The notes beneath the pieces were generated by a model, which was given only the letters and a program-made list of their open reading frames with translations, was not told the DNA's origin and did no database searches. DNA of 64,000 nucleotides from Mesorhizobium loti. Its GTDB lineage: Bacteria; Pseudomonadota; Alphaproteobacteria; Rhizobiales; Rhizobiaceae. The stretch is from contig NZ_QGGH01000001.1 in the NCBI RefSeq assembly GCF_003148495.1, positions 1,260,347-1,324,346 on the forward strand, in the 5' to 3' direction. Shown here piece by piece: positions 9,302 through 18,154 of this stretch (position 1 is the first letter of the stretch; the number at the start of each line of letters is the position of its first letter). The position numbers were made by a program, and so were the translations under genes.

Positions 9302-10549
9302 TTATTTCTGCGGCGCCTGGTCGATGATCGACTGCATCGTCTCCTGCGCATTGGCGATCGCGCCGTCGACATCGTCGCCGAAGAAGACCTCGTTGATCAT
9401 CTGCGTCCACGGCCCGTTGGCGGAGTTGATCAGGTCGTTGAACACCACCGAATAGGGCGTGCGGCCCTTGGCCATTGCCTCGGCGGCGATCTGGTAGCGT
9501 GGATCGAGATCCTTCAGCGCGTCCTTGGCGATGTCGCCGCGCACCGGCAGGCTGCCGTATTTGGCGAGGATCGTCTGGCCCTCGAGCGAATAGGCGAAAT
9601 CGAGGAACTCCTTCACCACGGGCAGTTTCGTGGTGCCCTTGGTGACGACGAAATTGTCGCCGCCGGCAAAGGACGACCAGCCGCTATCCTTGCCCGGCAG
9701 GAAGGTGACGCCGTAGTCGATATCGGGATACTGGGTGTTGAGCGCGCCGATGGCGAAGGCGCCGGACGGCGAGATGCCGATATTGCCGGCGGCGAAGGCG
9801 GCGAAGAAGTTGGCGCCGGTGTCGGTCTGCGCGCCTGCCGGCACCAGATCCTTCTTGACCATCGAGCGGTAGAGATCGATGGCGCCGCGCAATTGCGGGC
9901 TGTCCAGCGTCGCCTTGGAGCCGTCCTCCGAGAGAATGTCGCCGCCAGATGCCCAGATCAGCGGCGTGAAGGTGAAGATGTTGCAGCCGCCGCAATTGCC
10001 GGAGAAGTAGAAGCCCTTGATGTTGCCGCCGAGTGCGTTGACCTTCTCGGCGTCGGCCGCGATCTCGGCCCAGTTGGCCGGGCCTTTTTCAGGGTCTAGG
10101 CCAGCCTGCTTGAACAGCTTCTTGTTCCAGATCAGCACCGAGGCGTCGGCGGAGAAGGGCAGGCCGTAAATGTGGTCCTTGTAGGTTCCGGTCTTCACAT
10201 GCGCCGGCGACAGGCTGGCGAAATAGGGCAGGGACTTGGCCCAGTCGGTGATGTCCTCCAACTGGCCGGCGGCGGCGAAGGAGGGCGTGTAGATCAGGTC
10301 GAGCGAAAGCGCGTCGGGCGCGGTGCCGCCGGCGGCCGCAGCACCGTATTTCGGGATGATCTCGGCATTGGGGATGATGTCCAGCTTGACCTGGTTGGTG
10401 TGCCCCTTGTTGTAGGCATCGACGATCCTCGGCATGAAATTCGAGCCGTCGGCGCGCACCCAGATGTTGGCCGTCTCGGCGGCGGCAGTGCCGAGACCGC
10501 TGCCCAGAACGGCAGCGGCCAGGGCCAGTTTGGCAATCAGATTCCTCAT
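9302..10549 (-). CDS. Extracellular sugar-binding protein of ABC importer (SBP family 1)
   Basis: A 415-residue protein with a signal peptide MRNLIAKLALAAAVLGSGL and a TAAAETA cleavage region. The mature protein has the MalE/UgpB-type fold, with DIIPNAEIIPKYGAAAAGG, YGLPFSADASVLIWNKKLF and FSGNCGGCNIFTF segments. It binds the oligosaccharide in the periplasm and hands it to the two permeases downstream. AGGAGGAG is present just upstream of the start. The ligand is probably an arabinose-containing oligosaccharide, inferred only from the GH127 enzyme in the same operon. Confidence 0.93.
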   Translation of the reverse strand: MRNLIAKLALAAAVLGSGLGTAAAETANIWVRADGSNFMPRIVDAYNKGHTNQVKLDIIPNAEIIPKYGAAAAGGTAPDALSLDLIYTPSFAAAGQLEDITDWAKSLPYFASLSPAHVKTGTYKDHIYGLPFSADASVLIWNKKLFKQAGLDPEKGPANWAEIAADAEKVNALGGNIKGFYFSGNCGGCNIFTFTPLIWASGGDILSEDGSKATLDSPQLRGAIDLYRSMVKKDLVPAGAQTDTGANFFAAFAAGNIGISPSGAFAIGALNTQYPDIDYGVTFLPGKDSGWSSFAGGDNFVVTKGTTKLPVVKEFLDFAYSLEGQTILAKYGSLPVRGDIAKDALKDLDPRYQIAAEAMAKGRTPYSVVFNDLINSANGPWTQMINEVFFGDDVDGAIANAQETMQSIIDQAPQK

Positions 10550-10613
10550 GTTCTCCTCCTCCAGGGTTGGCCGCGCTTCGCGGCTTGGCGCCGATCACGC
10601 GGCGCTTTGGTTT

Positions 10614-11657
10614 TCAGCCATCCAGCGGATGGCCGCATGACTGCCGCACCACCAGCCGGCATGGCAGTTTTCGAATGCCCGGCGCGGCGGGCTTGCCGCC
10701 GACCAGTGAAAGCAGGGTCAGCCCGGCCTCGCGCCCGAGTGCGACCAGGTTCATGTCGACAGAGGTCAGCGGCGGGCGTGTCGCCTCGGCCACGATCTCC
10801 CAATTGTCGAAACCGATGACGCCGACATCGCCGGGAACGCTCAAGCCACGCTCGCGCAAGGCATCGATGACGCCACGCGCGATCTGGTCGTTGCCGCAGA
10901 AGACGGCATCCGGCCTCTCGCTCTTGCCGCCGAACAGCTGCGCCACCGCCTCGTGACCCCAGGCTTCCGACCAGGAGCCGAGCAGCGGCTCGGTGACCGG
11001 CAGGCCGTTTTCCATCAGCACGTCGCGGTAAGCCTGGGCGCGGGCGTGCACCACGGCGAAGCTCGCCGGCCCGGTGACATGCGCAATGCGCTTCCAGCCC
11101 AGCCGGCACAGATGCTCGACCGCCAGTCGGGCGCCGTCGGCATCGTCCGAGACGAAGGCAATGGCGTCGGGATCGGGCTGCGTGAAGGCATAGATCACCG
11201 GGACGCGCAGATTGGAGAGGTCGACTGGCAGATGGCGGTCGATGCGCTTGCCGGTGGCGATGATGCCGTCGACGCGCTTGTCCAGCATGGCGTCGACATG
11301 CATCTGGCCCAGCCGCGGATCCTCCTCGACATTGCACAGGAACACCGAGACGCCATTGTCGACCAGCGCGTCCGAAATGCCCGACATCAGCGGCAGCGAG
11401 AAGCGGCCATAAGTATCGTTGGTGAGCAGGCCGACGGTGAAGCTGCGCCGCCTGAGCAGGCTCTGCGCTAGGCTGTTGGGCCGAAAGCCGAGACGCCGGG
11501 CCGTCTCGCGGATGCGTTCGCGCGTCTCGGCCGTCATGCGCCCCTGATCGTTGAGCGCCTTCGAGGCGGTGGCGACGCTGACGCGGGCTTCAGCCGCCAC
11601 GTCACGCAAGGTGACTGGCTTGGAAAAGACCGGACCTGGCTGATCGTCCGATGGCAT
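10614..11657 (-). CDS. LacI family transcriptional regulator
   Basis: A 347-residue repressor. VTLRDVAAEARVSVATASKA at about residues 15-34 is the helix-turn-helix, and LGFRPNSLAQSLLRRRS is the hinge helix. The remainder is a periplasmic-binding-protein-like sensor (GLLTNDTYGRF, DAVFCGNDQIARG, DVGVIGFDNWE). It is the first gene of the leftward operon, 64 bases ahead of the binding-protein gene, so it probably represses itself and the whole uptake/GH127 operon until the sugar is present. Two copies of a candidate operator lie upstream. Confidence 0.94.
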   Translation of the reverse strand: MPSDDQPGPVFSKPVTLRDVAAEARVSVATASKALNDQGRMTAETRERIRETARRLGFRPNSLAQSLLRRRSFTVGLLTNDTYGRFSLPLMSGISDALVDNGVSVFLCNVEEDPRLGQMHVDAMLDKRVDGIIATGKRIDRHLPVDLSNLRVPVIYAFTQPDPDAIAFVSDDADGARLAVEHLCRLGWKRIAHVTGPASFAVVHARAQAYRDVLMENGLPVTEPLLGSWSEAWGHEAVAQLFGGKSERPDAVFCGNDQIARGVIDALRERGLSVPGDVGVIGFDNWEIVAEATRPPLTSVDMNLVALGREAGLTLLSLVGGKPAAPGIRKLPCRLVVRQSCGHPLDG

Positions 11658-11674
11658 CGCGCCGAAAATCCTCA

Positions 11675-11766
11675 GTTGGGAAAAGGTTTTCTCTTAAGGT
11701 CCGAAAAAAGACCCGGCACATGGCCAAGCCTGATCGGAACTGTTTGAAAAAACCTTTTCTCAAGTC
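11675..11766. promoter_or_regulatory. Pair of candidate LacI-type operators upstream of lacI-like gene
   Basis: GAAAAGGTTTTC (11680-11691) is near-palindromic, failing only at the two central bases. The matching sequence AAAAACCTTTTC (11748-11759) lies in the opposite orientation. The similarity extends into flanks (TTTTCCCAAC on the first complement, TTTTCTCAAG on the second). Spacing is 68 bases, and the first copy is about 23 bases before the repressor start, which fits autorepression, possibly by looping. This is inferred from position and symmetry. Confidence 0.55.
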
Positions 11767-11962
11767 AAGGCTAGGCCAGATCGGGAGGTCGTTCAAGGAG
11801 AAAAGTGGGTTGGAGTTCCGTTGGTGGAGAGAAAGGTCAGAGATAGCAAGGCTTGGGTTCCTCTCTCCCACTCCCGTGGGGGCGAGGAACCACTGATTGT
11901 CAGTGAAGTGTTAATCGCTTGCGCGCCATGGTGATCTCCCGCCAAGACAGCAGAGCCTCGAC
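11767..11962. other. Rest of divergent intergenic region with a long hairpin
   Basis: Together with the operator pair this completes a 305-base gap between the lacI-like gene and the GGDEF gene. The only further structure I see is an inverted repeat, GGTTCCTC at 11856-11863 and GAGGAACC at 11884-11891, enclosing CCCAC and GTGGG. No gene reads into it, so it is not an obvious terminator. It could be a degenerate single unit of the C/G-rich intergenic repeats found elsewhere in the window. Confidence 0.45.
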
Positions 11963-13027
11963 ATGTCCGATACGCCCTACAGTCCGAAAGGCCCGGCGCG
12001 GCCTCGCGCCGGCGTGACGGCGGCCTTGCAAGGCGCCGACGAACGCCGCCGTAACGCGGCCACCATCGCCCGGCTCAAGGCGGAACTCGCGGCGCAGGCG
12101 GCACTGATCGCCAGCCAGGAACTTTCGCTGGCGCACAGCCGCAAGATTTTCGACCGCGCCTCGGTCGCCGCGCGCCTCGGCGTTTGGGAATGCAGCCTGC
12201 CCGGCGAGCAGCTGGCATGGACCGATGTGGTCTATGATCTGTTCGACCTGCCGCGCGGCTCGGTGCTCGATCGCTCGGAGATCATCAAGTGCTACCCGGC
12301 GGAGTCGCGCAAGGCGCTGGACACGTTGCGCGGCCGCGCGATCGCCGAGCGCAGCGGCTTCAATCTCGATGCCGAGATCACCACTTTCGCCGGCCGCAGC
12401 CGCTGGATCCGCATCACCGCGACCGTCGAGTGCGAGGAGGGCGTTCCCGTGCGCATCTTCGGCATGAAGCAGGACATCACCGAAGAGAAGATCCTGTCGG
12501 ACCGGATGCGCTATCTCGCCGAATATGACGTCATGACGGGGCTTGCCAATCGCGGCCGGTTCCAGGCGCGGCTTGCGCATGCCGACGAGGGCCGCCCGCT
12601 CGGCGCGCTGCTTCTGGTCGACCTCGACGGCTTCAAGGCCGTCAACGATACGTTCGGCCATGTCGTCGGCGACGAATGCCTGAAGGAAGCGGCAAAGCGG
12701 CTTGCCGCCGGCTGCGGCGAGGCCGATTTGGTGGCCCGCGTCGGCGGCGACGAGTTCGCGGTGCTGGTTGGGCCGCATCTCGATCGTGGGGCGGTCTCGG
12801 GTCTGGCGCGCCGCATCATCGAGGCGATGGGCAAGCCGGTCGCCGCCTGTGGCCAGTCGCTCGGGCTCGGCGCCTCGGTCGGCATCGCATTCGCTGAAGC
12901 GGGCGCGCCCTGCGATCTGTTCGCGCAGGCCGACACCGCGCTCTATGCCGCCAAGGCGGCAGGGCGCAACACGTTCCGCATCTTCAAGGCGCAAGCCGGC
13001 GTGAGAGGCCGCAGCGCCGCGGCGTGA
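11963..13027 (+). CDS. PAS-GGDEF diguanylate cyclase
   Basis: A 354-residue cytoplasmic protein. A short coiled-coil-like segment (about residues 30-60) leads into a PAS-like domain (RLGVWECSLPGEQLAWTDVV to VRIFGMKQDITEEK). A GGDEF domain follows, with LLVDLDGFKAVNDTFGH and the catalytic RVGGDEFAVL. It should make cyclic di-GMP from GTP in response to an unknown PAS signal. The product-inhibition I-site (RxxD five residues before GGDEF) reads GEAD, so the Arg is missing and feedback inhibition may be absent. There are no membrane segments. ATG 11963 is the only sensible start. Confidence 0.92.
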   Translation: MSDTPYSPKGPARPRAGVTAALQGADERRRNAATIARLKAELAAQAALIASQELSLAHSRKIFDRASVAARLGVWECSLPGEQLAWTDVVYDLFDLPRGSVLDRSEIIKCYPAESRKALDTLRGRAIAERSGFNLDAEITTFAGRSRWIRITATVECEEGVPVRIFGMKQDITEEKILSDRMRYLAEYDVMTGLANRGRFQARLAHADEGRPLGALLLVDLDGFKAVNDTFGHVVGDECLKEAAKRLAAGCGEADLVARVGGDEFAVLVGPHLDRGAVSGLARRIIEAMGKPVAACGQSLGLGASVGIAFAEAGAPCDLFAQADTALYAAKAAGRNTFRIFKAQAGVRGRSAAA

Positions 13028-13148
13028 GATCTGGCGGCTGTTTGTTCTACAGCCCTCGCCGACCTGGCCCGCACATCTTCCACAGTCGGTGGCGCCCATT
13101 TGCATTTGGCATGCAGGGCGCTCGCGAAAAGAGTGCTATGGAAGGGAC

Positions 13149-13397
13149 ATGAGCGTCCTTGCTCCGCTCTTCCCGACATTCGAGGTCATTTTCGTGCGTG
13201 AACCGTCGCTGCTGCCCGTCTTTGGAAAACTTGGCCTCAAGGCGCCTGTCGCCCTGGTGGCGCCGGCGTCGTCGGCGGGTGTCGTGTCGCGCCTGCGGGA
13301 GCTGGTGGCCGCGCATGGCGGCATGATGCTGAAGCTGTCGGTCATCGCCTGGACGGTGCTGATCCTGGGCGCCGTGTTTTTCATGATGCAGGGCTGA
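13149..13397 (+). CDS. Small hypothetical protein with C-terminal membrane helix
   Basis: An 82-residue product from ATG 13149, which has GAAGGGA directly in front; the frame extends to 13089 but with low-quality upstream sequence. The N-terminal 60 residues are mixed, and the last 20 (LSVIAWTVLILGAVFFMMQG) form one transmembrane helix, giving a tail-anchored arrangement. It ends five bases before the next small gene, so the two are likely co-translated. I do not recognise a family. Confidence 0.6.
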   Translation: MSVLAPLFPTFEVIFVREPSLLPVFGKLGLKAPVALVAPASSAGVVSRLRELVAAHGGMMLKLSVIAWTVLILGAVFFMMQG

Positions 13398-13402
13398 CCG
13401 GC

Positions 13403-13594
13403 ATGGCCAACCGCTACACGCTGCGCATGGAGCTCCCCCAGAGCTGGAGCATCATCGACGTCTTCACCGGCCAGCCTGCCGTGGTCCGGCAAAAGGTGAT
13501 GGTCGGGATGGGTCCGCGTGAGGCCGAGGACATGGTCGTGCAGATGAATGTCCGCGACGTCAAACGCCGCGAGCGGGCCGAGCGCAAGGCCTGA
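13403..13594 (+). CDS. Small conserved-looking hypothetical protein
   Basis: A 63-residue protein starting MANRYTLRMELPQSW. The middle (FTGQPAVVRQKVMVGMGPREA) is well structured, and the tail VRDVKRRERAERKA is basic. No membrane segment or known motif is seen. It follows the tail-anchored protein by five bases. Base composition and codon use match the neighbours, supporting a real gene. Function unknown. Confidence 0.65.
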   Translation: MANRYTLRMELPQSWSIIDVFTGQPAVVRQKVMVGMGPREAEDMVVQMNVRDVKRRERAERKA

Positions 13595-13646
13595 TCCGTA
13601 CCGGCCGCCGGCAGAAGCCTGCCGCACCGCAAATCAAGGGATTCCC

Positions 13647-13868
13647 GTGAGAGCCAGCCTGAAGCAGAAGATACTGGAGGTCTGCGACCGCAAGATCTCC
13701 GAGAAGGGGGCCGGCGTCGGCGTGTCGTTCTACGCGTTTTTCGCCAACAGGAACGACGACCCCGAACTCCTGATGGAAGCCGCCGAATGGTGGATCAGAA
13801 CGCACCGCCTCGACCATTTTGAAAAGGCTGCGAAGATACGCGCGATGGTCGAGGAGATGGATCTTTAA
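13647..13868 (+). CDS. Small hypothetical protein with GTG start
   Basis: A 73-residue protein. I chose GTG 13647 because AAGGG sits at 13636-13640 and the conserved-looking part (ASLKQKILEVCDRKISEKG) starts there; an ATG at 13548 would overlap the previous gene out of frame. The sequence is predicted helical and soluble (FANRNDDPELLMEAAEWWIR, FEKAAKIRAMVEEMDL). It converges with the DUF1488 gene. Function unknown. Confidence 0.6.
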   Translation: MRASLKQKILEVCDRKISEKGAGVGVSFYAFFANRNDDPELLMEAAEWWIRTHRLDHFEKAAKIRAMVEEMDL

Positions 13869-13899
13869 TCTTTGTTTTGAACGACATGCATTGGGCTGA

Positions 13900-14166
13900 T
13901 CAGCCGAAATCGGCTGCCGTCAGCACATACATGCTCTTATGGGTGCGGTCGTAGGCCTTTGTCGCCACTTCGCGGATGGCGCTGCTCTCGGTGTCGAATG
14001 TCTGGAGGTAGCCAGCCTCGTCGGCAGCAGTTCCCGGCCGCATCTTGGCCATGGCGTCGGCTGCGACGGAGAACGAGATCTGGAACATGCCGTCATGGCC
14101 GACGAAACGGATGCGCTTGCCGGCTTCGTCATAGCTGCGGCTGCGGTTGGGGAAGGTGAGGCTCAT
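13900..14166 (-). CDS. DUF1488 family protein
   Basis: An 88-residue protein starting MSLTFPNRSRSYDEAGKRI. The FPNRSRSYDE opening and the FVGHDGMFQISFSVAADAMA segment resemble the DUF1488 family, small proteins frequent in rhizobia and of unknown function. Its ATG overlaps the stop of the preceding Lys/Ala-rich gene (ATGA), so the two are translationally coupled. The palindrome GGCTGATCAGCC (13892-13903) overlaps its stop codon and may help termination. Confidence 0.75.
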   Translation of the reverse strand: MSLTFPNRSRSYDEAGKRIRFVGHDGMFQISFSVAADAMAKMRPGTAADEAGYLQTFDTESSAIREVATKAYDRTHKSMYVLTAADFG

Positions 14167-14417
14167 GTCTTGACCTCCGTGGCGGCGGCCTTCTTGGTCA
14201 CCCGCTTCTTCTTCGGCGTCGGGTTCAGGGCTTCAGCGACGCGGTCGGCCTCTTCCTTGGCCAGCCGCAGCTCCCTCAACCTTGCCGTCTTGATCTCCCG
14301 GGCCCTTGCCTCGGACATGTATTCGGCTGTTGCCTTGTTTTTCTCCGCCGTCTTTTTCTGCTTGTCGACAAAGCGGGCTTCAGCTTTTTCCATGATCGTC
14401 TGATTGCCTTCGGCCAT
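14163..14417 (-). CDS. Lys/Ala/Glu-rich helical hypothetical protein
   Basis: An 84-residue protein from ATG 14417, preceded by GGGAGA; the frame continues upstream without a good start. The sequence is strongly charged and helical (MEKAEARFVDKQKKTAEKNK and following), ending in the basic tail PKKKRVTKKAAATEVKT, which suggests nucleic-acid binding or a coiled coil. It is divergent from groES and coupled to the DUF1488 gene. I cannot assign a family. Confidence 0.65.
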   Translation of the reverse strand: MAEGNQTIMEKAEARFVDKQKKTAEKNKATAEYMSEARAREIKTARLRELRLAKEEADRVAEALNPTPKKKRVTKKAAATEVKT

Positions 14418-14553
14418 CGAAGAAATCTCCCTTGTGCCTGAAATCGTGAAAGTGAACTTGTCCGATAAATAGGCACTCGATCGGCAAAATTCAATCTTTT
14501 GAATTATTTGACACTCTGCGGATAGCACGAAACGGCTGGCCGAAATAATACTT

Positions 14554-14582
14554 TTGAATATTTAATCTGGCCCGCGAATAAT
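14554..14582 (+). promoter_or_regulatory. Promoter of groES-groEL (sigma-70 type)
   Basis: TTGAAT at 14554-14559 and AATAAT at 14577-14582 are separated by exactly 17 bases. The CIRCE element begins three bases later, so it covers the expected transcription start. This is a close fit to a housekeeping promoter under HrcA repression. No RpoH-type sequence was clearly recognised. Confidence 0.75.
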
Positions 14583-14584
14583 TT

Positions 14585-14611
14585 TTGGCACTCCTATCTA
14601 TCGAGTGCCAA
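14585..14611. promoter_or_regulatory. CIRCE element (HrcA operator)
   Basis: TTGGCACTC, nine bases, then GAGTGCCAA form a perfect inverted repeat. The consensus is TTAGCACTC-N9-GAGTGCTAA, and here both arms carry the same matched change (A to G and T to C), so symmetry is kept. It lies 56 bases before the groES start, immediately after the -10 box. HrcA binding should repress groESL until heat or protein-folding stress. Confidence 0.93.
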
Positions 14612-14666
14612 CGCGTCTATAAAGGACGGGCGTGGCCGCCTGTGCCGGCCCCAGAAAGAAGTTCCC

Positions 14667-15011
14667 ATGAAATTTCGGCCACTCCACGACCGCGTCGTCA
14701 TTCGTCGCGCTGAAGGCGATATCAAATCCAAGGGCGGCATCATCATTCCCGACAATGCCAAGGAAAAGCCGCAGGAAGGCGAAGTCATCGCCGTCGGCCC
14801 GGGTGCACGCGACGAAAACGGCGCGCTGATTGCACTCGACGTCAAGGCCGGCGACTTCATCCTGTTCGGCAAATGGTCGGGCACCGAGGTCAAGATCGAC
14901 GGCGAGGACCTTCTGATCATGAAGGAAGCCGACATCATGGGCGTTATCGACAAGAGCGCCGTCGACAAGACGGGCGTCGAGAAGACCGTGCCTGCCAAGA
15001 AGGCCGCCTGA
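14667..15011 (+). CDS. groES: Co-chaperonin GroES
   Basis: A 114-residue protein starting [14 protein letters not shown]. It carries the mobile loop [20 protein letters not shown] and the [14 protein letters not shown] end typical of GroES. It is about 15 residues longer than most because of the tail [15 protein letters not shown]. It forms the heptameric lid of the GroEL folding chamber in the cytosol. GroEL follows 101 bases downstream. The AGAAAGAAG-like leader and CIRCE lie upstream. Rhizobia usually carry several groESL copies; this one is HrcA-controlled. Confidence 0.97.
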   Translation: MKFRPLHDRVVIRRAEGDIKSKGGIIIPDNAKEKPQEGEVIAVGPGARDENGALIALDVKAGDFILFGKWSGTEVKIDGEDLLIMKEADIMGVIDKSAVDKTGVEKTVPAKKAA

Positions 15012-15106
15012 TTGGAGCGCTGCGTGTCCTTCGGGATGCGCAAGGGACACTCCGGGCTTTGATCATGGAGGGCAGGGCTCTGCCTTCCTCAAACCGAACT
15101 GGATAA

Positions 15107-16744
<1,638 letters not shown>

Positions 16745-16748
16745 TCCT

Positions 16749-16853
16749 GATTCAGGTGAGGCCGGCCTGCAAACGCCGGTTTCGGCTCGGCCTGACCTGA
16801 ATCTTCCACGCCGGTTTCGGCTCGGCCTGACCTGAATCTTCCACGCCGGTTCC
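16749..16853 (+). terminator. Stem-loop with tandem 35-base repeat downstream of groEL
   Basis: A 15-base 5' arm (GATTCAGGTGAGGCC, 16749-16763) can pair, with one mismatch, with GGCCTGACCTGAATC at 16789-16803. That 3' arm is part of a 35-base unit repeated head-to-tail at 16773-16807 and 16808-16842, with a partial third copy to 16853. A second identical 3' arm therefore exists at 16824-16838. No T-run follows. It probably ends or stabilises the groESL transcript. Confidence 0.55.
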
Positions 16854-16920
16854 AAGAGCCGGGACTACCGCCGGGGGATTTTCTCCCGGCGTTCAGGCCT
16901 CTAGCCCAGGAGACCGATCC

Positions 16921-17079
16921 ATGATCACGTTCGTGCGGAAGCCAGAGACGGTCGTCACGACCGAAAAAACCGAGGAAAGCCGCTTCGACCGCATCCGCAG
17001 GATTGCCGCCGACAAGCACAAGAAATCCGACTCCGACACGGCAACGCCAGCAAAGAGCGAGCCCAAACGCCCGATGTAA
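16921..17079 (+). CDS. Short charged hypothetical protein
   Basis: A 52-residue reading frame starting MITFVRKPETVVTTEKTEES and ending PAKSEPKRPM. CAGGAG lies eight bases before ATG 16921, a good ribosome site. The product is hydrophilic, with the basic centre RFDRIRRIAADKHKK and no membrane segment. It follows the groEL stem-loop region and is convergent with the Nudix gene. Codon usage looks like a real gene, but I recognise no family. Confidence 0.55.
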   Translation: MITFVRKPETVVTTEKTEESRFDRIRRIAADKHKKSDSDTATPAKSEPKRPM

Positions 17080-17100
17080 GGCTCTGCGGCTCGTACGCCA

Positions 17101-17529
17101 CTACTTTCCGCTCAACCTCAGCACCACGTCGCGTGTCAGCGGCGCGAGTTCGATGCCGTCGGTCGCTTGCGGGTCCAGCCAGATCATCTCCTCGATTTCG
17201 GCGGCCGGCATCGGCTGGCTCTCGATCGGCTGTGCGGCAAAAGTGAGCGCGAACAATTCCGCTTCGACCGTGTAATCCGGCTCATTGGCCGCCTTAGCCG
17301 AAAACAGGCCGAGCCGGGCGGCGATGCGGGGGTCGATCACCAATCCGAGTTCCTCGCGCAATTCGCGCACCAGGGCATCGACCGGTTCCTCGTCCGGCTC
17401 GATCTTGCCGCCGGGTTGCATGAAGGCGTTGGTATCGCGCTTGCGCACCAGCAGCAATTTGCCCGACGCATCCGTGATCACAGCTGCGGCAATCCTGATC
17501 TTGCGGCTTTCGGAGGGGATGGAATTCAC
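17101..17529 (-). CDS. Nudix hydrolase
   Basis: A 142-residue protein from GTG 17529 (VNSIPSESRKIRIAAAVI). The Nudix box is complete: G at GKIEPDE, then REL and EELG, matching Gx5Ex7REUxEExGU at about residues 40-62. Nudix enzymes hydrolyse nucleoside diphosphates linked to another moiety, often for housecleaning of oxidised nucleotides or NAD-type molecules. The precise substrate is unclear. A much longer open frame upstream on this strand is the antisense of the neighbouring methionine sulfoxide reductase and is not coding. Confidence 0.9.
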   Translation of the reverse strand: MNSIPSESRKIRIAAAVITDASGKLLLVRKRDTNAFMQPGGKIEPDEEPVDALVRELREELGLVIDPRIAARLGLFSAKAANEPDYTVEAELFALTFAAQPIESQPMPAAEIEEMIWLDPQATDGIELAPLTRDVVLRLSGK

Positions 17530-17622
17530 GCTAGTATCATCCGTGGTCGTTTGGTGCGGAGCTTGCCAGATTTTGGCAGGCGACCGAGACGAAACCGCGA
17601 TTCTCGATAGGGAGACAAGTTC

Positions 17623-18120
17623 ATGTTTGCGGCCAAGGCCATCGACACGTCGGACAAGGCCGCGTTCTACCGTGACCTCGCCACCCAGCTTAAGGCGCTG
17701 CTCGAGGGCGAGCGCGATTCGATCGCCAACGCCGCCAACACCGCGGCGCTGATCTTCCAGATGGTGCCGGACCTCAACTGGGCGGGGTTCTATTTCCTGC
17801 AGTCGGACGAGGAAATGGTGCTCGGACCGTTCCAGGGCAAGCCGGCCTGTGTGCGCATCGCCGTCGGCAAGGGCGTGTGCGGAACCGCGGTCGAACTCGG
17901 CACCTCGATGCTGATCAAGGACGTGCATGATTTTCCCGGCCACATCGCCTGCGACGCCGATTCGCGCTCGGAACTGGTCGTGCTGCTCGAGGACGATGAC
18001 GGCGTCTTCGGCGTGCTCGATCTCGACAGCCCGCTGCCCGCCCGCTTCGACAAGGCCGACCAGGCCGGCATCGAGACGCTGGCGGCGATCTATGCCGCGG
18101 CGAGTTCCTTCGAGGATTAG
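17623..18120 (+). CDS. msrC: Free methionine-(R)-sulfoxide reductase (GAF domain)
   Basis: A 165-residue GAF-domain protein. The segments GPFQGKPACVRIAVGKGVCG and FPGHIACDADSRSEL carry the three cysteines of fRMsr at the expected spacing, and LNWAGFYFL is also typical. The enzyme reduces free methionine-R-sulfoxide in the cytosol with thioredoxin. GGGAGACAAGTTC precedes ATG 17623. It is divergent from the Nudix gene with about 95 bases between starts; both are plausible oxidative-damage repair functions. Confidence 0.92.
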   Translation: MFAAKAIDTSDKAAFYRDLATQLKALLEGERDSIANAANTAALIFQMVPDLNWAGFYFLQSDEEMVLGPFQGKPACVRIAVGKGVCGTAVELGTSMLIKDVHDFPGHIACDADSRSELVVLLEDDDGVFGVLDLDSPLPARFDKADQAGIETLAAIYAAASSFED

Positions 18121-18154
18121 TTCCTCGATCCAGCATCCGCCGTCGAGTTCCTTC

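Noticed and set aside
11856..11891. Hairpin treated as a terminator for the lacI-like or GGDEF gene
   Set aside because: Both neighbours start here and read outward, so no transcript ends at the hairpin. No T-run is present either.
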